Shown here: positions 17,843 through 27,511 of the stretch, in pieces | Numbering within the stretch: the first letter of the stretch is position 1 | How the letters are laid out: the number at the start of each line of letters is the position of its first letter | Assembly: GCA_964595625.1 (NCBI GenBank) | Contig: CAZQQU010000001.1 | Location: 186,001-250,000 of the forward strand | DNA from: CAZQQU01 sp964595625 | GTDB lineage: Bacteria > Bacteroidota > Bacteroidia > Flavobacteriales > Flavobacteriaceae | Reading direction: 5' to 3' | Length of the DNA: 64,000 nt | Notes under the pieces: generated by a model | Told to the model about the DNA's origin: nothing | The model's database searches: none | Seen by the model: the letters and a program-made list of their open reading frames with translations, nothing else | Program-made: the position numbers and the translations under genes

Positions 17843-19624
17843 ATGCCTGATAAAATTTTAGATAGCATTCATAATCCTGAAGATTTGCGAAAATTATCGG
17901 TTGATCAACTACCTCAATTAGCCGATGAGTTACGCCAATTTATCATTGACATAGTTTCGGAAAACGAAGGCCATTTGGGGTCCAGTTTGGGAACTGTCGA
18001 GTTAACCCTGGCACTGCATTATGTTTTTAATACTCCCGATGATTTGTTGGTCTGGGATGTGGGGCATCAGGCCTATGGTCACAAAATACTTACCGGTAGA
18101 AAGAAAATATTTCATACCAACCGTCGACTCCACGGTATTAGTGGTTTTCCCAAAAGAGATGAGAGTGAATACGACCCCTTTGGAACGGGACACAGTTCGA
18201 CAGCTATTTCGGCTGTATTAGGGATGTCTGTGGCTTCGCGACTTGCCGGAGAGTTAGAGCGACAGCATATAGCCGTAGTGGGGGATGCTTCCATTGCTGC
18301 CGGTATGGCCTTTGAAGCTCTGAATCACGCCGGTGTTACCGATACTAATGTGCTGGTAATACTGAATGATAACACCATTGGTATAGATCCCAGTGTAGGA
18401 GCGTTGAAGGAATACCTGATCCGAAAATCGTTAGGTAATCCCGAGAATGACAATCTTTTTGAAGCTCTTAATTTTGATTATTCCGGGCCCATCGATGGTC
18501 ATGATTTATCCCTATTGATTAACGAACTGCAACGTCTTAAGAAAATCTCAGGACCTAAGTTATTGCATATCATTACCAAAAAAGGGAAGGGTTTTGCTTA
18601 CGCAGAAAAAAATCAGGTGCAATACCACGCGCCGGGAAAATTTGACAAAGTAACTGGAAAAATAGCTCCCAAATCGCTGATGATAACCACCACTAAATTT
18701 CAGGATGTATTTGGAGAGACTTTGGTAGAACTAGCAGAACAAAACCCGAAAATCGTCGGAATTACACCCGCCATGCCCACTGGGAGTTCTTTAAAAATAA
18801 TGATGGAGCGGTTTCCAGAAAGAGCATTTGATGTGGGTATCGCCGAACAGCACGCCGTAACTTTTGCCGCTGGAATGGCTACGCAAGGCTTGACCGTATA
18901 TTGTAATATTTACTCCACTTTTATGCAACGGGCCTACGACCAGCTGATCCATGATGTGTGCTTACAAAAATTGCCCGTGGTATTTTGTCTGGATCGTGCC
19001 GGGTTGGTGGGGGAAGACGGTGCTACACACCATGGTATTTTTGATTTGGCTTATTTAAGAGCCATCCCTCATTTGACCATTTTTGCTCCTCGTGACGAAA
19101 TCCAATTGCGTCAGATGCTTTATACCGCTCAATTGGGGTTAAAACAGCCTTTAGCGATTCGCTATCCCAGAGGTTACGGTCGTTTAGAACATTGGAAAGT
19201 TCCCTTTCAACCCATCTCCTTGGGAATAGGCGAGGGCTTGGTAGAGGGAACTAAAATTGCTGTAATTACTATAGGAACTATTATTAATTCGGTGAAAGAC
19301 GCCTTGGAAGTTTTAAAATTTCCTCCCGAAATCGGCCTTTTTGATGCCCGGTTTGTCAAACCGTTGGACCAGAATTTATTACATCGAATATTTGCTAATT
19401 ATTCAGTAGTGGTGACGGTTGAAGACGGGGTTGTTGCGGGTGGTTTTGGTAGTGCTGTATTGGAATTTGCAGCACAACACCATTATACCAACGAAGTGCA
19501 TTTACTCGGTATCCCGGATGTATTTCCGGAACACGGTAGGGTAGAGGAACTACAAGAAATTTGTGGCATTTCATCGGCTAGACTTCAGGTATTTTTGGAG
19601 CAATTACTCCGTAAACATTCGTGA
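17843..19624 (+). CDS. dxs: 1-deoxy-D-xylulose-5-phosphate synthase
   Basis: This 593-residue TPP enzyme condenses pyruvate and glyceraldehyde 3-phosphate, the first step of the MEP isoprenoid pathway. VWDVGHQAYGHKILTGR, the TPP/Mg motif VVGDASIAAGMAFEALNHAG and the transketolase-type FDVGIAEQHAVTFAAGMA are all present. The C-terminal domain carries PLAIRYPRG. It is somewhat shorter than the ~620 residues of E. coli Dxs, mainly between domains. MEP-pathway products feed menaquinone and the dimethylallyl group used by MiaA, encoded at 56.5 kb. Confidence 0.94.
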   Translation: MPDKILDSIHNPEDLRKLSVDQLPQLADELRQFIIDIVSENEGHLGSSLGTVELTLALHYVFNTPDDLLVWDVGHQAYGHKILTGRKKIFHTNRRLHGISGFPKRDESEYDPFGTGHSSTAISAVLGMSVASRLAGELERQHIAVVGDASIAAGMAFEALNHAGVTDTNVLVILNDNTIGIDPSVGALKEYLIRKSLGNPENDNLFEALNFDYSGPIDGHDLSLLINELQRLKKISGPKLLHIITKKGKGFAYAEKNQVQYHAPGKFDKVTGKIAPKSLMITTTKFQDVFGETLVELAEQNPKIVGITPAMPTGSSLKIMMERFPERAFDVGIAEQHAVTFAAGMATQGLTVYCNIYSTFMQRAYDQLIHDVCLQKLPVVFCLDRAGLVGEDGATHHGIFDLAYLRAIPHLTIFAPRDEIQLRQMLYTAQLGLKQPLAIRYPRGYGRLEHWKVPFQPISLGIGEGLVEGTKIAVITIGTIINSVKDALEVLKFPPEIGLFDARFVKPLDQNLLHRIFANYSVVVTVEDGVVAGGFGSAVLEFAAQHHYTNEVHLLGIPDVFPEHGRVEELQEICGISSARLQVFLEQLLRKHS

Positions 19625-19704
19625 AATTAGTCTACTTTATTTGTAGGAATAGGATTGGTGATGCGATGCAATCGAATATGATTACAGTTTGTTGAAAACA
19701 AGCG

Positions 19705-19734
19705 TATAAATCTTTCCCGTACGGGAAAATTATA
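19705..19734. repeat. Nested palindrome upstream of thyA
   Basis: TTTCCCGTACGGGAAA (19713-19728) is a perfect 16-base palindrome, flanked by TATAA (19705-19709) and TTATA (19730-19734), which also pair. It lies 40 bases before the thyA start. A similar nested element occurs at 41314-41346. Confidence 0.55.
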
Positions 19735-19774
19735 AGTATTTAATTTTTATTTTTGAAAAAAAGAGAAAATAACT

Positions 19775-20614
19775 ATGAAGCAATACCATGATTTGGTTAG
19801 ACATGTGATGGAAAACGGTACTTTTAAAAGTGATCGTACCGGTACGGGTACCAAAAGTGTATTTGGTTACCAAATGCGATTTGATTTGCAAGAAGGTTTT
19901 CCGTTGTTGACCACCAAAAAACTCCATGTCAAATCGATTATTTACGAATTACTATGGTTTTTGAAAGGGGATACTAATATCAAATACCTCCAAGATCATG
20001 GGGTTCGAATTTGGAATGAATGGGCAGACGAAAAGGGCGATTTAGGTCCGGTGTACGGACATCAGTGGCGCAATTGGAACAGTGAAGAAATCGATCAAAT
20101 TCAACAAATTATCGATATGTTACGTACCAATCCGTTCAGTCGTCGGATGTTAGTCAGTGCATGGAATCCCAGTGTAATGCCCGATACTTCAATTTCTTTT
20201 AGTGAAAATGTGGCTCAGGGAAAAGCTGCTTTACCACCGTGTCATGCTTTTTTTCAATTTTATGTAACGGAGACTGAGGATCAAAAAAAGAAATTGTCGT
20301 TACAATTGTACCAACGAAGTGCAGATATATTTTTGGGAGTTCCGTTTAACATTGCTTCTTATGCCTTGTTTTTGATGATGGTGGCTCAAGTGGTGGATAT
20401 GGAGGTGGGTGATTTTGTTCATACTTTCGGAGATGCTCATATTTATTCCAACCATATGGAGCAATTAGAATTACAATTAAGTAGGGATTGTAGACCCTTA
20501 CCTACTATGATTCTCAACCCCGAAGTAAAAAATATTTTTGATTTCTCGTTTGAAGACTTTACATTAGTAAATTATAATCCACATCCACATATCAAAGGAT
20601 CGGTGGCTGTTTGA
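19775..20614 (+). CDS. thyA: Thymidylate synthase
   Basis: This 279-residue enzyme methylates dUMP to dTMP with methylenetetrahydrofolate. The nucleophile is Cys156 in LPPCHAFFQFYV. Arg21 in SDRTGTGT and the RSADIFLGVPFN loop bind dUMP phosphate and folate. The C-terminus HPHIKGSVAV is the conserved closing tail. It is a little longer than E. coli ThyA because of an insertion just before the catalytic cysteine (FSENVAQGKAA). No folA follows; the next gene is a TonB-C protein 22 bases downstream. Confidence 0.96.
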   Translation: MKQYHDLVRHVMENGTFKSDRTGTGTKSVFGYQMRFDLQEGFPLLTTKKLHVKSIIYELLWFLKGDTNIKYLQDHGVRIWNEWADEKGDLGPVYGHQWRNWNSEEIDQIQQIIDMLRTNPFSRRMLVSAWNPSVMPDTSISFSENVAQGKAALPPCHAFFQFYVTETEDQKKKLSLQLYQRSADIFLGVPFNIASYALFLMMVAQVVDMEVGDFVHTFGDAHIYSNHMEQLELQLSRDCRPLPTMILNPEVKNIFDFSFEDFTLVNYNPHPHIKGSVAV

Positions 20615-20636
20615 TAGAACCCTTAAAAAATACAGT

Positions 20637-21056
20637 ATGAAAAACGTATTATTTATAATTGCACTTTTTGTTTCCTTCGGAGTTTCTGCCCAGGAGAAAT
20701 GGGGAGATGTTGAGAAAAACAAAGTTACCATGAAAGAAATTGCACCGGTGTGGCCTGGTTGTGAAAATAAAGGGAATGACTGTTTTGATCAAAAACTTCA
20801 ACAACACATTCAAAAGAATTTTAAATATCCCGCCAATGCGTGGAAAAATAATATTCAGGAGCGTATTGTAATCACTTTTGTTATTGATAAAAGCGGAAAG
20901 CCTGTGATTAAAGAGGTCGAAGGTAAAAACCAAGAATTAATCGACGAGGCCAAACGCATTATCATGGGGATACCCCAAGTAAAACCGGGTATGTTGGCCG
21001 GGAAACCTACCGAAATTCAATATACGGTTCCTTTTAACTTTAAAACCGGTAAGTAA
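20637..21056 (+). CDS. Secreted TonB C-terminal domain protein
   Basis: This 139-residue protein has a signal peptide (MKNVLFIIALFVSFGVSAQ). Residues ~60-137 resemble the TonB C-terminal fold: QKNFKYPANAWKNNIQERIVITF split by a short gap, then VIDKSGKPVIKEVEG and a final PFNFKTG. It lacks the N-terminal anchor and proline-rich linker of true TonB. Two cysteines (PGCENKGNDC) could form a disulfide. Such stand-alone periplasmic TonB-C proteins are common in Bacteroidota; their role is unclear. It may be cotranscribed with thyA. Confidence 0.78.
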   Translation: MKNVLFIIALFVSFGVSAQEKWGDVEKNKVTMKEIAPVWPGCENKGNDCFDQKLQQHIQKNFKYPANAWKNNIQERIVITFVIDKSGKPVIKEVEGKNQELIDEAKRIIMGIPQVKPGMLAGKPTEIQYTVPFNFKTGK

Positions 21057-21068
21057 AATTTGGTAAAT

Positions 21069-21106
21069 TTATCCTGAAAATGGTGTTTGTACCACTTTCA
21101 GGATAA
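21069..21106. terminator. Hairpin between convergent genes
   Basis: TTATCCTGAAA (21069-21079) pairs with TTTCAGGATAA (21096-21106), and the stem continues with TGGT/ACCA after one mismatch, closing on GTTTGT. There is no long T run, but its place between two convergent stops suggests a shared terminator. Confidence 0.5.
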
Positions 21107-21116
21107 GTTACTAGTA

Positions 21117-22922
21117 TTAGAACGGGTAAGCATTTTCTGCTATAACACGCTGTGCAATCAATTTTCGCAATTCAATTACATTAGGGTAATTGTTGTATTT
21201 GGTCCAGCGGCGCAATCCCATTAACATCATTTTCTGTTCGTCGCCTTCGGCGAAAGAGATAATTCCTTCTTTTGCGGAAGCAGAAATTTTATTTACTGCG
21301 TGGTAAAGATTTAATTTTGCCATGGCTATGGTTTCTTGTTGAGTATCTTCACCAAAGCGTTTGGCATTTTTCTCGGCTCGTAATACGGCCGATTCAGCCA
21401 TATAGATTTGGATCAGTATATCGGCAGCATTTAACAGGAGTTGTTGGTGTTCTTCCAAGTCGGGACCGTATTTTTGTACAGCCGCCCCGGCAACCATCAA
21501 AAACACCTTTTTCAACTTAGTGATCATTTCTTTTTCTTCTGCAAAAAGTTCGTTGTAATCAGGAATATCAAAAGAGGGAATACCCATTAGCTCTTCACCT
21601 ACTGCAGTGGCCGGACCCAGTATATCTACGTGGCCTTTCATAGCTTTTTTTAGTAGCATACCCACGGTAAGCATTCTATTAATTTCGTTGGTACCTTCAT
21701 AGATTCGAGCAATCCGCGCATCTCTCCAAGCCGATTCCATCGGTGTGTCTTTAGAAAAGCCCATCCCACCCAAAATTTGAATACCCTCATCGGAACAGTT
21801 CTGAGCATCCTCAGAAACCGCTACTTTTAATATCGAACATTCGATTGCGTATTCTTCCACACCTTTTAATTCGGCTTCTTGGTGTGAATTTCCGGCGGCT
21901 TTTCGCATGGCAATGCGATCTTCAATATTTTTGGCCGCTCGGTAGGAGGCTGATTCTCCGACCCAAGCTGCGGTGGCCATTTCGGCAATTTTTTGTTGGA
22001 TGGCACCAAATTGTGCAATTGGGGTGTTAAATTGGATACGTTCATTGGCATATTTTACCGCTTCAGTTATCACTCTTCGTTGCGCATCTAAACAAGCAGC
22101 AGCCAGTTTGATTCGCCCTACGTTTAGGGCATTCATGGCGATTTTAAATCCACCGTTTCTTTCTCCTAATAAGTTCCCAATCGGTACTTTACAATTACTG
22201 AAAAACACTTGTCGGGTAGAGGAGGCATGGATTCCGAGTTTGCTTTCTTCTTCCCCTAAAGTAATGCCGTTGTTGGGGTCGTACTCAACTATAAAAGCGG
22301 TGATGTTTTTATCGTCTTCAATCCGAGCAAAAACTATCATCAGATTGCAAAAACCGGCATTTGATATCCACATTTTTTGTCCACTAATCAGATAATGTTT
22401 GCCATCCTCTGAGAGCACGGCTTTGGTTTTGCCACTGTTGGCGTCGCTCCCTGCCCCTGGTTCGGTTAAGCAGTAGGCGCCAAACCATTCACCGGAGGCT
22501 AGTTTGGGTACGTACTTCTTTTTTTGTTCTTCATTGCCATACAAAGTTATGGGCAGTGTACCAATTCCTGTATGTGCACCAAAAGCGGTTGAGAACGAAC
22601 CCGTAGCTCCTGAAATGTAGTCGCAAACTAGCATGGTAGTCACAAAACCCATTTCCATACCACCGTAAGCTTCGGGAACGGCTATACTTAATAAGCCCAT
22701 TTCACCTGCTTTTTGCATTAATTCTTTCGTAAAAGCGTAATCCTTATTTTCAAAACGCTCCTTGTAAGGCCATACCTCTCTATCGATAAATTCTTTGACC
22801 GAGTCACGCATCATTTTCTGTTCCTCACTGAAATCTTCAGGGGTAAACACGTCTTCACACGGGGTTTCTTTAACAATGAATTGCCCTCCACGTAGGATGT
22901 TGTTTTTATCAGTTGTTTCCAT
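21117..22922 (-). CDS. fadE: Acyl-CoA dehydrogenase (FadE type, ~600 aa)
   Basis: This 601-residue flavoprotein introduces the alpha-beta double bond into acyl-CoA, the first oxidative step of beta-oxidation. The core (residues ~25-420) has YCLTEPGAGSDANSGKT, a LISGQKMWISNAGF strand, and ILGGMGFSKDTPMESAWRD next to RIYEGTNEINR. A C-terminal extension of ~170 residues distinguishes it from the short ~380-residue dehydrogenases and matches the length of B. subtilis FadE. It is the last gene of the leftward operon marR-fadN-fadA-fadE, 103 bases after fadA. Confidence 0.9.
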   Translation of the reverse strand: METTDKNNILRGGQFIVKETPCEDVFTPEDFSEEQKMMRDSVKEFIDREVWPYKERFENKDYAFTKELMQKAGEMGLLSIAVPEAYGGMEMGFVTTMLVCDYISGATGSFSTAFGAHTGIGTLPITLYGNEEQKKKYVPKLASGEWFGAYCLTEPGAGSDANSGKTKAVLSEDGKHYLISGQKMWISNAGFCNLMIVFARIEDDKNITAFIVEYDPNNGITLGEEESKLGIHASSTRQVFFSNCKVPIGNLLGERNGGFKIAMNALNVGRIKLAAACLDAQRRVITEAVKYANERIQFNTPIAQFGAIQQKIAEMATAAWVGESASYRAAKNIEDRIAMRKAAGNSHQEAELKGVEEYAIECSILKVAVSEDAQNCSDEGIQILGGMGFSKDTPMESAWRDARIARIYEGTNEINRMLTVGMLLKKAMKGHVDILGPATAVGEELMGIPSFDIPDYNELFAEEKEMITKLKKVFLMVAGAAVQKYGPDLEEHQQLLLNAADILIQIYMAESAVLRAEKNAKRFGEDTQQETIAMAKLNLYHAVNKISASAKEGIISFAEGDEQKMMLMGLRRWTKYNNYPNVIELRKLIAQRVIAENAYPF

Positions 22923-23025
22923 AATATTTGACTTTTGATTCCAGCATTTGAAATCTTTATTTGATTTGTTAATCGTAATTATTGGGAAATTTTAACCGCT
23001 TTCCCCAGCTACATTCGTTTTGGTT

Positions 23026-24210
23026 TTAAAGTAATTCATACACTCCTGCAGCACCTTGTCCTGTACCGACACACATAGTGACCATGCCATACTTAGAATT
23101 TCTTTTTTTCATTTCATCAAAAAGTTGAACGGAAAGCTTGGCACCGGTACAGCCCAGAGGATGTCCCATTGCTATCGCGCCTCCATTCACATTGACGATA
23201 TCGGGATTTAAACCGAGTTCGCGGATTACCGCCAACGATTGTGAAGCAAAAGCTTCATTAAGTTCTATGAGTTCGATATCTTTTTGTTGTAATCCGGCTT
23301 GTGCAATGGCTTTCGGAATTGCTTTTACCGGACCGATTCCCATGATACGTGGTTCTACGCCTACTGCGGCAAAACTGACCAATCGGGCGATGGGTTTTAA
23401 ATTTAACTCTTTCACCATAGCTTCGCTCATAACCAAAACAAACGCTGCTCCGTCACTCATTTGTGAGGAGTTTCCGGCAGTCACACTTCCTCCATCTGCA
23501 AAAACAGGCTTTAACTTGGCCAATGCATTCAAGTTGGTATCGGCACGAGGTCCTTCATCTTTAGAGACAGTATAACTTTTGGTTTCTTTTTTTCCTTTTT
23601 CATTGACGAAAGTCTGCTCTACTGTAATTGGGACAATTTGTGCATCAAAGCGTCCTTCTGCTTGTGCTTTCAGTGCTTTTTGATGTGAATTAAGTGCAAA
23701 TTCATCCTGGTCTTCACGGGATATCTTAAATTGTTTGGCGACCGCTTCGGCAGTAAGTCCCATACCCCAATAATAATCTTCTTTACCTTGTTTAACGGTT
23801 TGGTAATCCGGAACCGGTTTGTAACCTCCCATGGGTATATAACTCATACTTTCAGCGCCACCTGCTATAATACAATCGGCCATACCACTTTGGATCTTGG
23901 CCGTGGCAATGGCTATGGTTTCCAATCCGGAAGCACAATAGCGGTTGACAGTTACTCCCGGAACGTCTTCAATTTTGAGACCCATTAAGGAAATGAGTCG
24001 CGCCATATTGAGTCCTTGTTCGGCTTCGGGCATAGCATTACCTACTATTACGTCATCGATGCGTTTTTTGTCAAGCTGTGGCAGTTGCTCAATCATAAAC
24101 TGTATGGTTTCTGCAGCTAGCTCGTCGGGTCGTTTGAAGCGAAAGAGTCCGCGGGGTGCTTTTCCAACTGCTGTGCGGTATGCTTTTACTATGTATGCTG
24201 TGTTTTTCAT
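23026..24210 (-). CDS. fadA: Acetyl-CoA C-acyltransferase (3-ketoacyl-CoA thiolase)
   Basis: This 394-residue thiolase cleaves 3-ketoacyl-CoA with CoA to give acetyl-CoA and a shortened acyl-CoA. The acyl-accepting Cys92 is in NRYCASGLETIA, the catalytic His is in NGGAIAMGHPLGCTGA, and the second cysteine (about 382) is in CVGTGQGAAG. Length and spacing are normal. Its place between fadN and fadE indicates the degradative thiolase rather than the biosynthetic acetoacetyl-CoA enzyme. Confidence 0.92.
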   Translation of the reverse strand: MKNTAYIVKAYRTAVGKAPRGLFRFKRPDELAAETIQFMIEQLPQLDKKRIDDVIVGNAMPEAEQGLNMARLISLMGLKIEDVPGVTVNRYCASGLETIAIATAKIQSGMADCIIAGGAESMSYIPMGGYKPVPDYQTVKQGKEDYYWGMGLTAEAVAKQFKISREDQDEFALNSHQKALKAQAEGRFDAQIVPITVEQTFVNEKGKKETKSYTVSKDEGPRADTNLNALAKLKPVFADGGSVTAGNSSQMSDGAAFVLVMSEAMVKELNLKPIARLVSFAAVGVEPRIMGIGPVKAIPKAIAQAGLQQKDIELIELNEAFASQSLAVIRELGLNPDIVNVNGGAIAMGHPLGCTGAKLSVQLFDEMKKRNSKYGMVTMCVGTGQGAAGVYELL

Positions 24211-24311
24211 ATCGATATTGAATTATTTTGTTGAGCCCAGTAGATTTTTAAAAATTTCAAGTATATTTTCCTTTGTAGTTGGTACATTTTATTTATTACA
24301 ATATCCATGTA

Positions 24312-26720
24312 TCAATTTCTCAAAGGCTTTCCTTTTGTCAGCATATATTGTATTCTCGCTAAGGTTTTTCTTTCACTACAAAGTGATAAGAAAGCCTCCC
24401 TTTCTAGATCCAACAGGTATCTTTCGCTGACCAAAGTAGGTTCTGATAAATCCCCACCGGCCATCACATAGGCCAACTTGTTTGCAATTTTTTGATCGTG
24501 TTCGCTGATATAATTACCGGCAACCATTTGATCGGTACCTACGAGGAACATACCCAATGCTTGTTTTCCTAACACCTTTATATCAGTGCGTTCTATGGGT
24601 TTAGTATATCCGGCTTCGGCTAAGAGCAAGGCGTGTTTTTTGGCCTCGGCAATTAGTCGGTCTTTGTTAACGACCACAATATCTTTTCCTTTTTGGAAAT
24701 AACCCAAATCATAGGCTTCATATGCCGATGTAGATACTTTCGCCATTCCTATGGCCAAAAAGTATTCCCGCAACACATTGAGTTCTACGTCCCCGGGTTT
24801 AAAGGTATCAGCGGCACGAAGAGTCATTTCTTTTGTTCCGGCTCCACCTGGAATAACTCCCACGCCAAATTCCACAAGTCCCATATAAGTTTCAGCGGCA
24901 GCTACCACTTTATCGGCATGCATGCTCATTTCACAAGCACCTCCTAAGGTCATTCCGTGCGGCGCAACAACCACCGGTATGGAAGAATAGCGCACCCGCA
25001 TCATAGTATCTTGAAAATACTTAATAGCCATATTGAGTTCTTCGTATTCCTGTTCAACTGCCATCATAAATATCATCCCAATATTAGCTCCTACAGAAAA
25101 ATTAGCAGCTTGATTACCAATAAGCAGTCCTTCATATTCTTTTTCGGCCATGTCAATAGCTTTATTGATGCCTTGTAATACACCGCCGCCAATAGTATTC
25201 ATTTTAGAATGGAACTCCAGATTGAGGATACCATCCCCTAAATCAAGTATGCACGACTCGCTGTTGCTCCACACTTTTTTGCTTTCGCGAAGGTTGTTTA
25301 TAATGATGAAAGCCTCTTGACCGGGCACCTTAAGTTGTTGTTTAGATGAAATATCATAATAGTATGTATTACCGTCTTTTACAGTATAGAAAGATGCATT
25401 TCCGGAAGCGAGCATTTCGGTCACCCAATCGGCAACTGTAAGCCCTATCTCTTGAGCCAATTGTATACCTTTTTCAACGCCCACGGCATCCCAAATTTCG
25501 AATGGACCATTTTCCCAGCCAAATCCGGCTTTCATAGCATCATCGATTTTATAAAGCTGGTCAGCAATTTCGGGAATCCGATTCGAGACATAGGAAAACA
25601 ATCCGGCCAAATTTTTTCGATAAAACTCTCCAGCTCGGTCCGTTCCAGAAATCAACACTGAAAAACGGTCAATAGGCTTATCAATGTTTTTCGTTTTTTC
25701 TAAAGTTTCAAAATGTGCTTTTCGAGTGGGTTGGTACTCTAAAGTATTTAAGTTGAGCTCTAAAATCTCGCTTTTACCTGTGCCGGGCGATGAAACTTTT
25801 TTATAAAAACCTTCGCCTGTTTTGCTGCCCAATTTATTTTGGTCAACCATCTTTTCAATAAAGTCTGGTAGTTTAAAAAGCGAATGGGCTTCATCTTCGG
25901 GGCAGTTATCGTAAATTCCTTGAGCGACGTGTACCAACGTATCTAAGCCCACCACATCCACTGTTCGGAATGTGGCTGATTTGGGTCGCCCAATAACTGG
26001 TCCGGTGAGTTTATCTACTTCCGTGACTGTAAGTCCCATTTCTTTCACTTGATGAAATAAACTTTGGATGCCATAAATGCCGATTCGATTGCCAATAAAA
26101 GCCGGAGTGTCTTTGGCAATGACAGACGTTTTCCCCAAAAACTTATCTCCATAATTATGTAAGAATTGGATAACTTCAGGAAGAGTTTGAGGTCCAGGAA
26201 TAATTTCAAAAAGTTTTAAATACCGAGGAGGATTAAAAAAGTGGGTACCACAAAAATGTTTTTGAAAATCCTCACTGCGGCCTTCACTCATATATTTTAT
26301 GGGAATACCGGAGGTATTGGAACTTACTAATGTTCCAAGAGTACGGTGTTTTTCAATGAGGTCGAAAATTTGTTTTTTAATATCGAGTCGTTCCACAACC
26401 ACTTCAATAATCCAATCGACTTCTTTGACTTTGGCGATATCATCCTCCAGATTGCCAGTGGTAATTCGGTTGACGAATTTTTTGTGATAAATCGGGGAGG
26501 GGTTTGCTTTGACCGCTTGTTGGAGTGCTGTATTTACAATTCTATTTCGCACGGATGGGTCTTGTAAGCTCAAGCCTTTTTGCTGTTCGGCTTCAGTTAA
26601 TTCTCGGGGAACAATGTCCAACAGTAACACTTCAACCCCAATATTGGCAAAGTGTAGGGCAATACCGCTACCCATTATACCCGAACCAATCACGGCGACC
26701 TTATTGATGCTTCTTTTCAT
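24312..26720 (-). CDS. fadN: 3-hydroxyacyl-CoA dehydrogenase / enoyl-CoA hydratase, FadN type
   Basis: This 802-residue bifunctional enzyme hydrates enoyl-CoA and oxidises the resulting 3-hydroxyacyl-CoA with NAD. The NAD fold is N-terminal (GSGIMGSGIA at about 12-21), the dehydrogenase C-domain follows, and the enoyl-CoA hydratase/crotonase domain is C-terminal (APHGMTLGGACEMSMHAD, then EFGVGVIPGGAGTKEMTL). This order is the reverse of E. coli FadB and matches B. subtilis FadN. The gene order fadN-fadA-fadE is also that of the Bacillus fadNAE operon. It starts 47 bases after the marR stop. Confidence 0.9.
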   Translation of the reverse strand: MKRSINKVAVIGSGIMGSGIALHFANIGVEVLLLDIVPRELTEAEQQKGLSLQDPSVRNRIVNTALQQAVKANPSPIYHKKFVNRITTGNLEDDIAKVKEVDWIIEVVVERLDIKKQIFDLIEKHRTLGTLVSSNTSGIPIKYMSEGRSEDFQKHFCGTHFFNPPRYLKLFEIIPGPQTLPEVIQFLHNYGDKFLGKTSVIAKDTPAFIGNRIGIYGIQSLFHQVKEMGLTVTEVDKLTGPVIGRPKSATFRTVDVVGLDTLVHVAQGIYDNCPEDEAHSLFKLPDFIEKMVDQNKLGSKTGEGFYKKVSSPGTGKSEILELNLNTLEYQPTRKAHFETLEKTKNIDKPIDRFSVLISGTDRAGEFYRKNLAGLFSYVSNRIPEIADQLYKIDDAMKAGFGWENGPFEIWDAVGVEKGIQLAQEIGLTVADWVTEMLASGNASFYTVKDGNTYYYDISSKQQLKVPGQEAFIIINNLRESKKVWSNSESCILDLGDGILNLEFHSKMNTIGGGVLQGINKAIDMAEKEYEGLLIGNQAANFSVGANIGMIFMMAVEQEYEELNMAIKYFQDTMMRVRYSSIPVVVAPHGMTLGGACEMSMHADKVVAAAETYMGLVEFGVGVIPGGAGTKEMTLRAADTFKPGDVELNVLREYFLAIGMAKVSTSAYEAYDLGYFQKGKDIVVVNKDRLIAEAKKHALLLAEAGYTKPIERTDIKVLGKQALGMFLVGTDQMVAGNYISEHDQKIANKLAYVMAGGDLSEPTLVSERYLLDLEREAFLSLCSERKTLARIQYMLTKGKPLRN

Positions 26721-26767
26721 GGTTTTTCTATCTTTTCTGTTATTTTTTCCTTTTGTAAAAGGAAATT

Positions 26768-27205
26768 TTAATGATTAAATATCTTCTTATTGGCAATTAA
26801 ATCATTGATTAGGGTCATCACCTCATAGAAGTGTTTCAATTTTTCTTCAGGAACCTGTTTTCTAACAGCTTCGTTGAATTGGAGTACTTTTTCTTTAGAA
26901 AATTCTCTTTTTTCTCTACCAAATTCGGTTAAGTGAATCAACACCCCCCGACCGTCATCCGGGTTGGGTTTTCGGACGATTAGTCCCCGGTTTTCCATAG
27001 TTTTTAAAGTACGGGATAAACTGGTGGCTTCCATTCCCATTCGCGGTCCTAAGGCGGTAGAAGGAGTACCGGTCTCCGGGTCAATGCTCAACAGTGCAAA
27101 ACCCGTTGCCATGGTAGTATCGAATTGTGCTGCTTGCTCATTGTACATCTTTACAACCGCTTGCCAGGTGGTACGCAACAAATAATCTATAGTTTGATCC
27201 TTCAT
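26768..27205 (-). CDS. MarR family transcriptional regulator
   Basis: This 145-residue winged-helix protein has the MarR layout: an N-terminal dimerisation helix (TWQAVVKMYNEQAA), the recognition region LGPRMGMEATSLSRTLKTME, and the wing ENRGLIVRKPNPDDGRGVLI. It heads the beta-oxidation operon, so I infer that it senses acyl-CoA or fatty acid and represses fadNAE and itself. A TATGC-AC-GCATA inverted repeat upstream (27282-27293) is a candidate operator. FadR of Bacillus is a TetR protein, so this control would be of a different type. Confidence 0.86.
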   Translation of the reverse strand: MKDQTIDYLLRTTWQAVVKMYNEQAAQFDTTMATGFALLSIDPETGTPSTALGPRMGMEATSLSRTLKTMENRGLIVRKPNPDDGRGVLIHLTEFGREKREFSKEKVLQFNEAVRKQVPEEKLKHFYEVMTLINDLIANKKIFNH

Positions 27206-27281
27206 AGTTTGATATCTAAGGTTTTAATACCTGCTTGTAAATTAGTTGGTTTTTACTTTGGGTAAAGATAGTAAAAATTAT

Positions 27282-27293
27282 TATGCACGCATA
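27282..27293. promoter_or_regulatory. Inverted repeat, possible MarR operator
   Basis: TATGC-AC-GCATA lies 77 bases upstream of the marR start. About 12 bases downstream, on the reverse strand, TATCTTTA (complement of 27263-27270) resembles a -7 box, so a bound repressor would cover the promoter. The binding itself is inferred. Confidence 0.35.
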
Positions 27294-27511
27294 GTATATT
27301 AGTTAAAAATTTTTATAATTTTTTATGTCTGTCTTGAAGCGTCTTATTTTTAAGTAAAGTTTAAAGAAAATAGTTAGTATTATCCCAACTGTGAGTGAGG
27401 TCGAATGGGATCAACTTTTTATAAAGAACAGTAAAATACCTGCATCGATATTTTGTATCCCTACTCATATTGCAATAATTTTGTATACTATTGGAAAATT
27501 CGTTTGTGGAA

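Noticed and set aside
21973..22395. 140-residue forward frame opposite fadE
   Set aside because: It lies wholly inside the acyl-CoA dehydrogenase gene on the other strand and shows no family resemblance.
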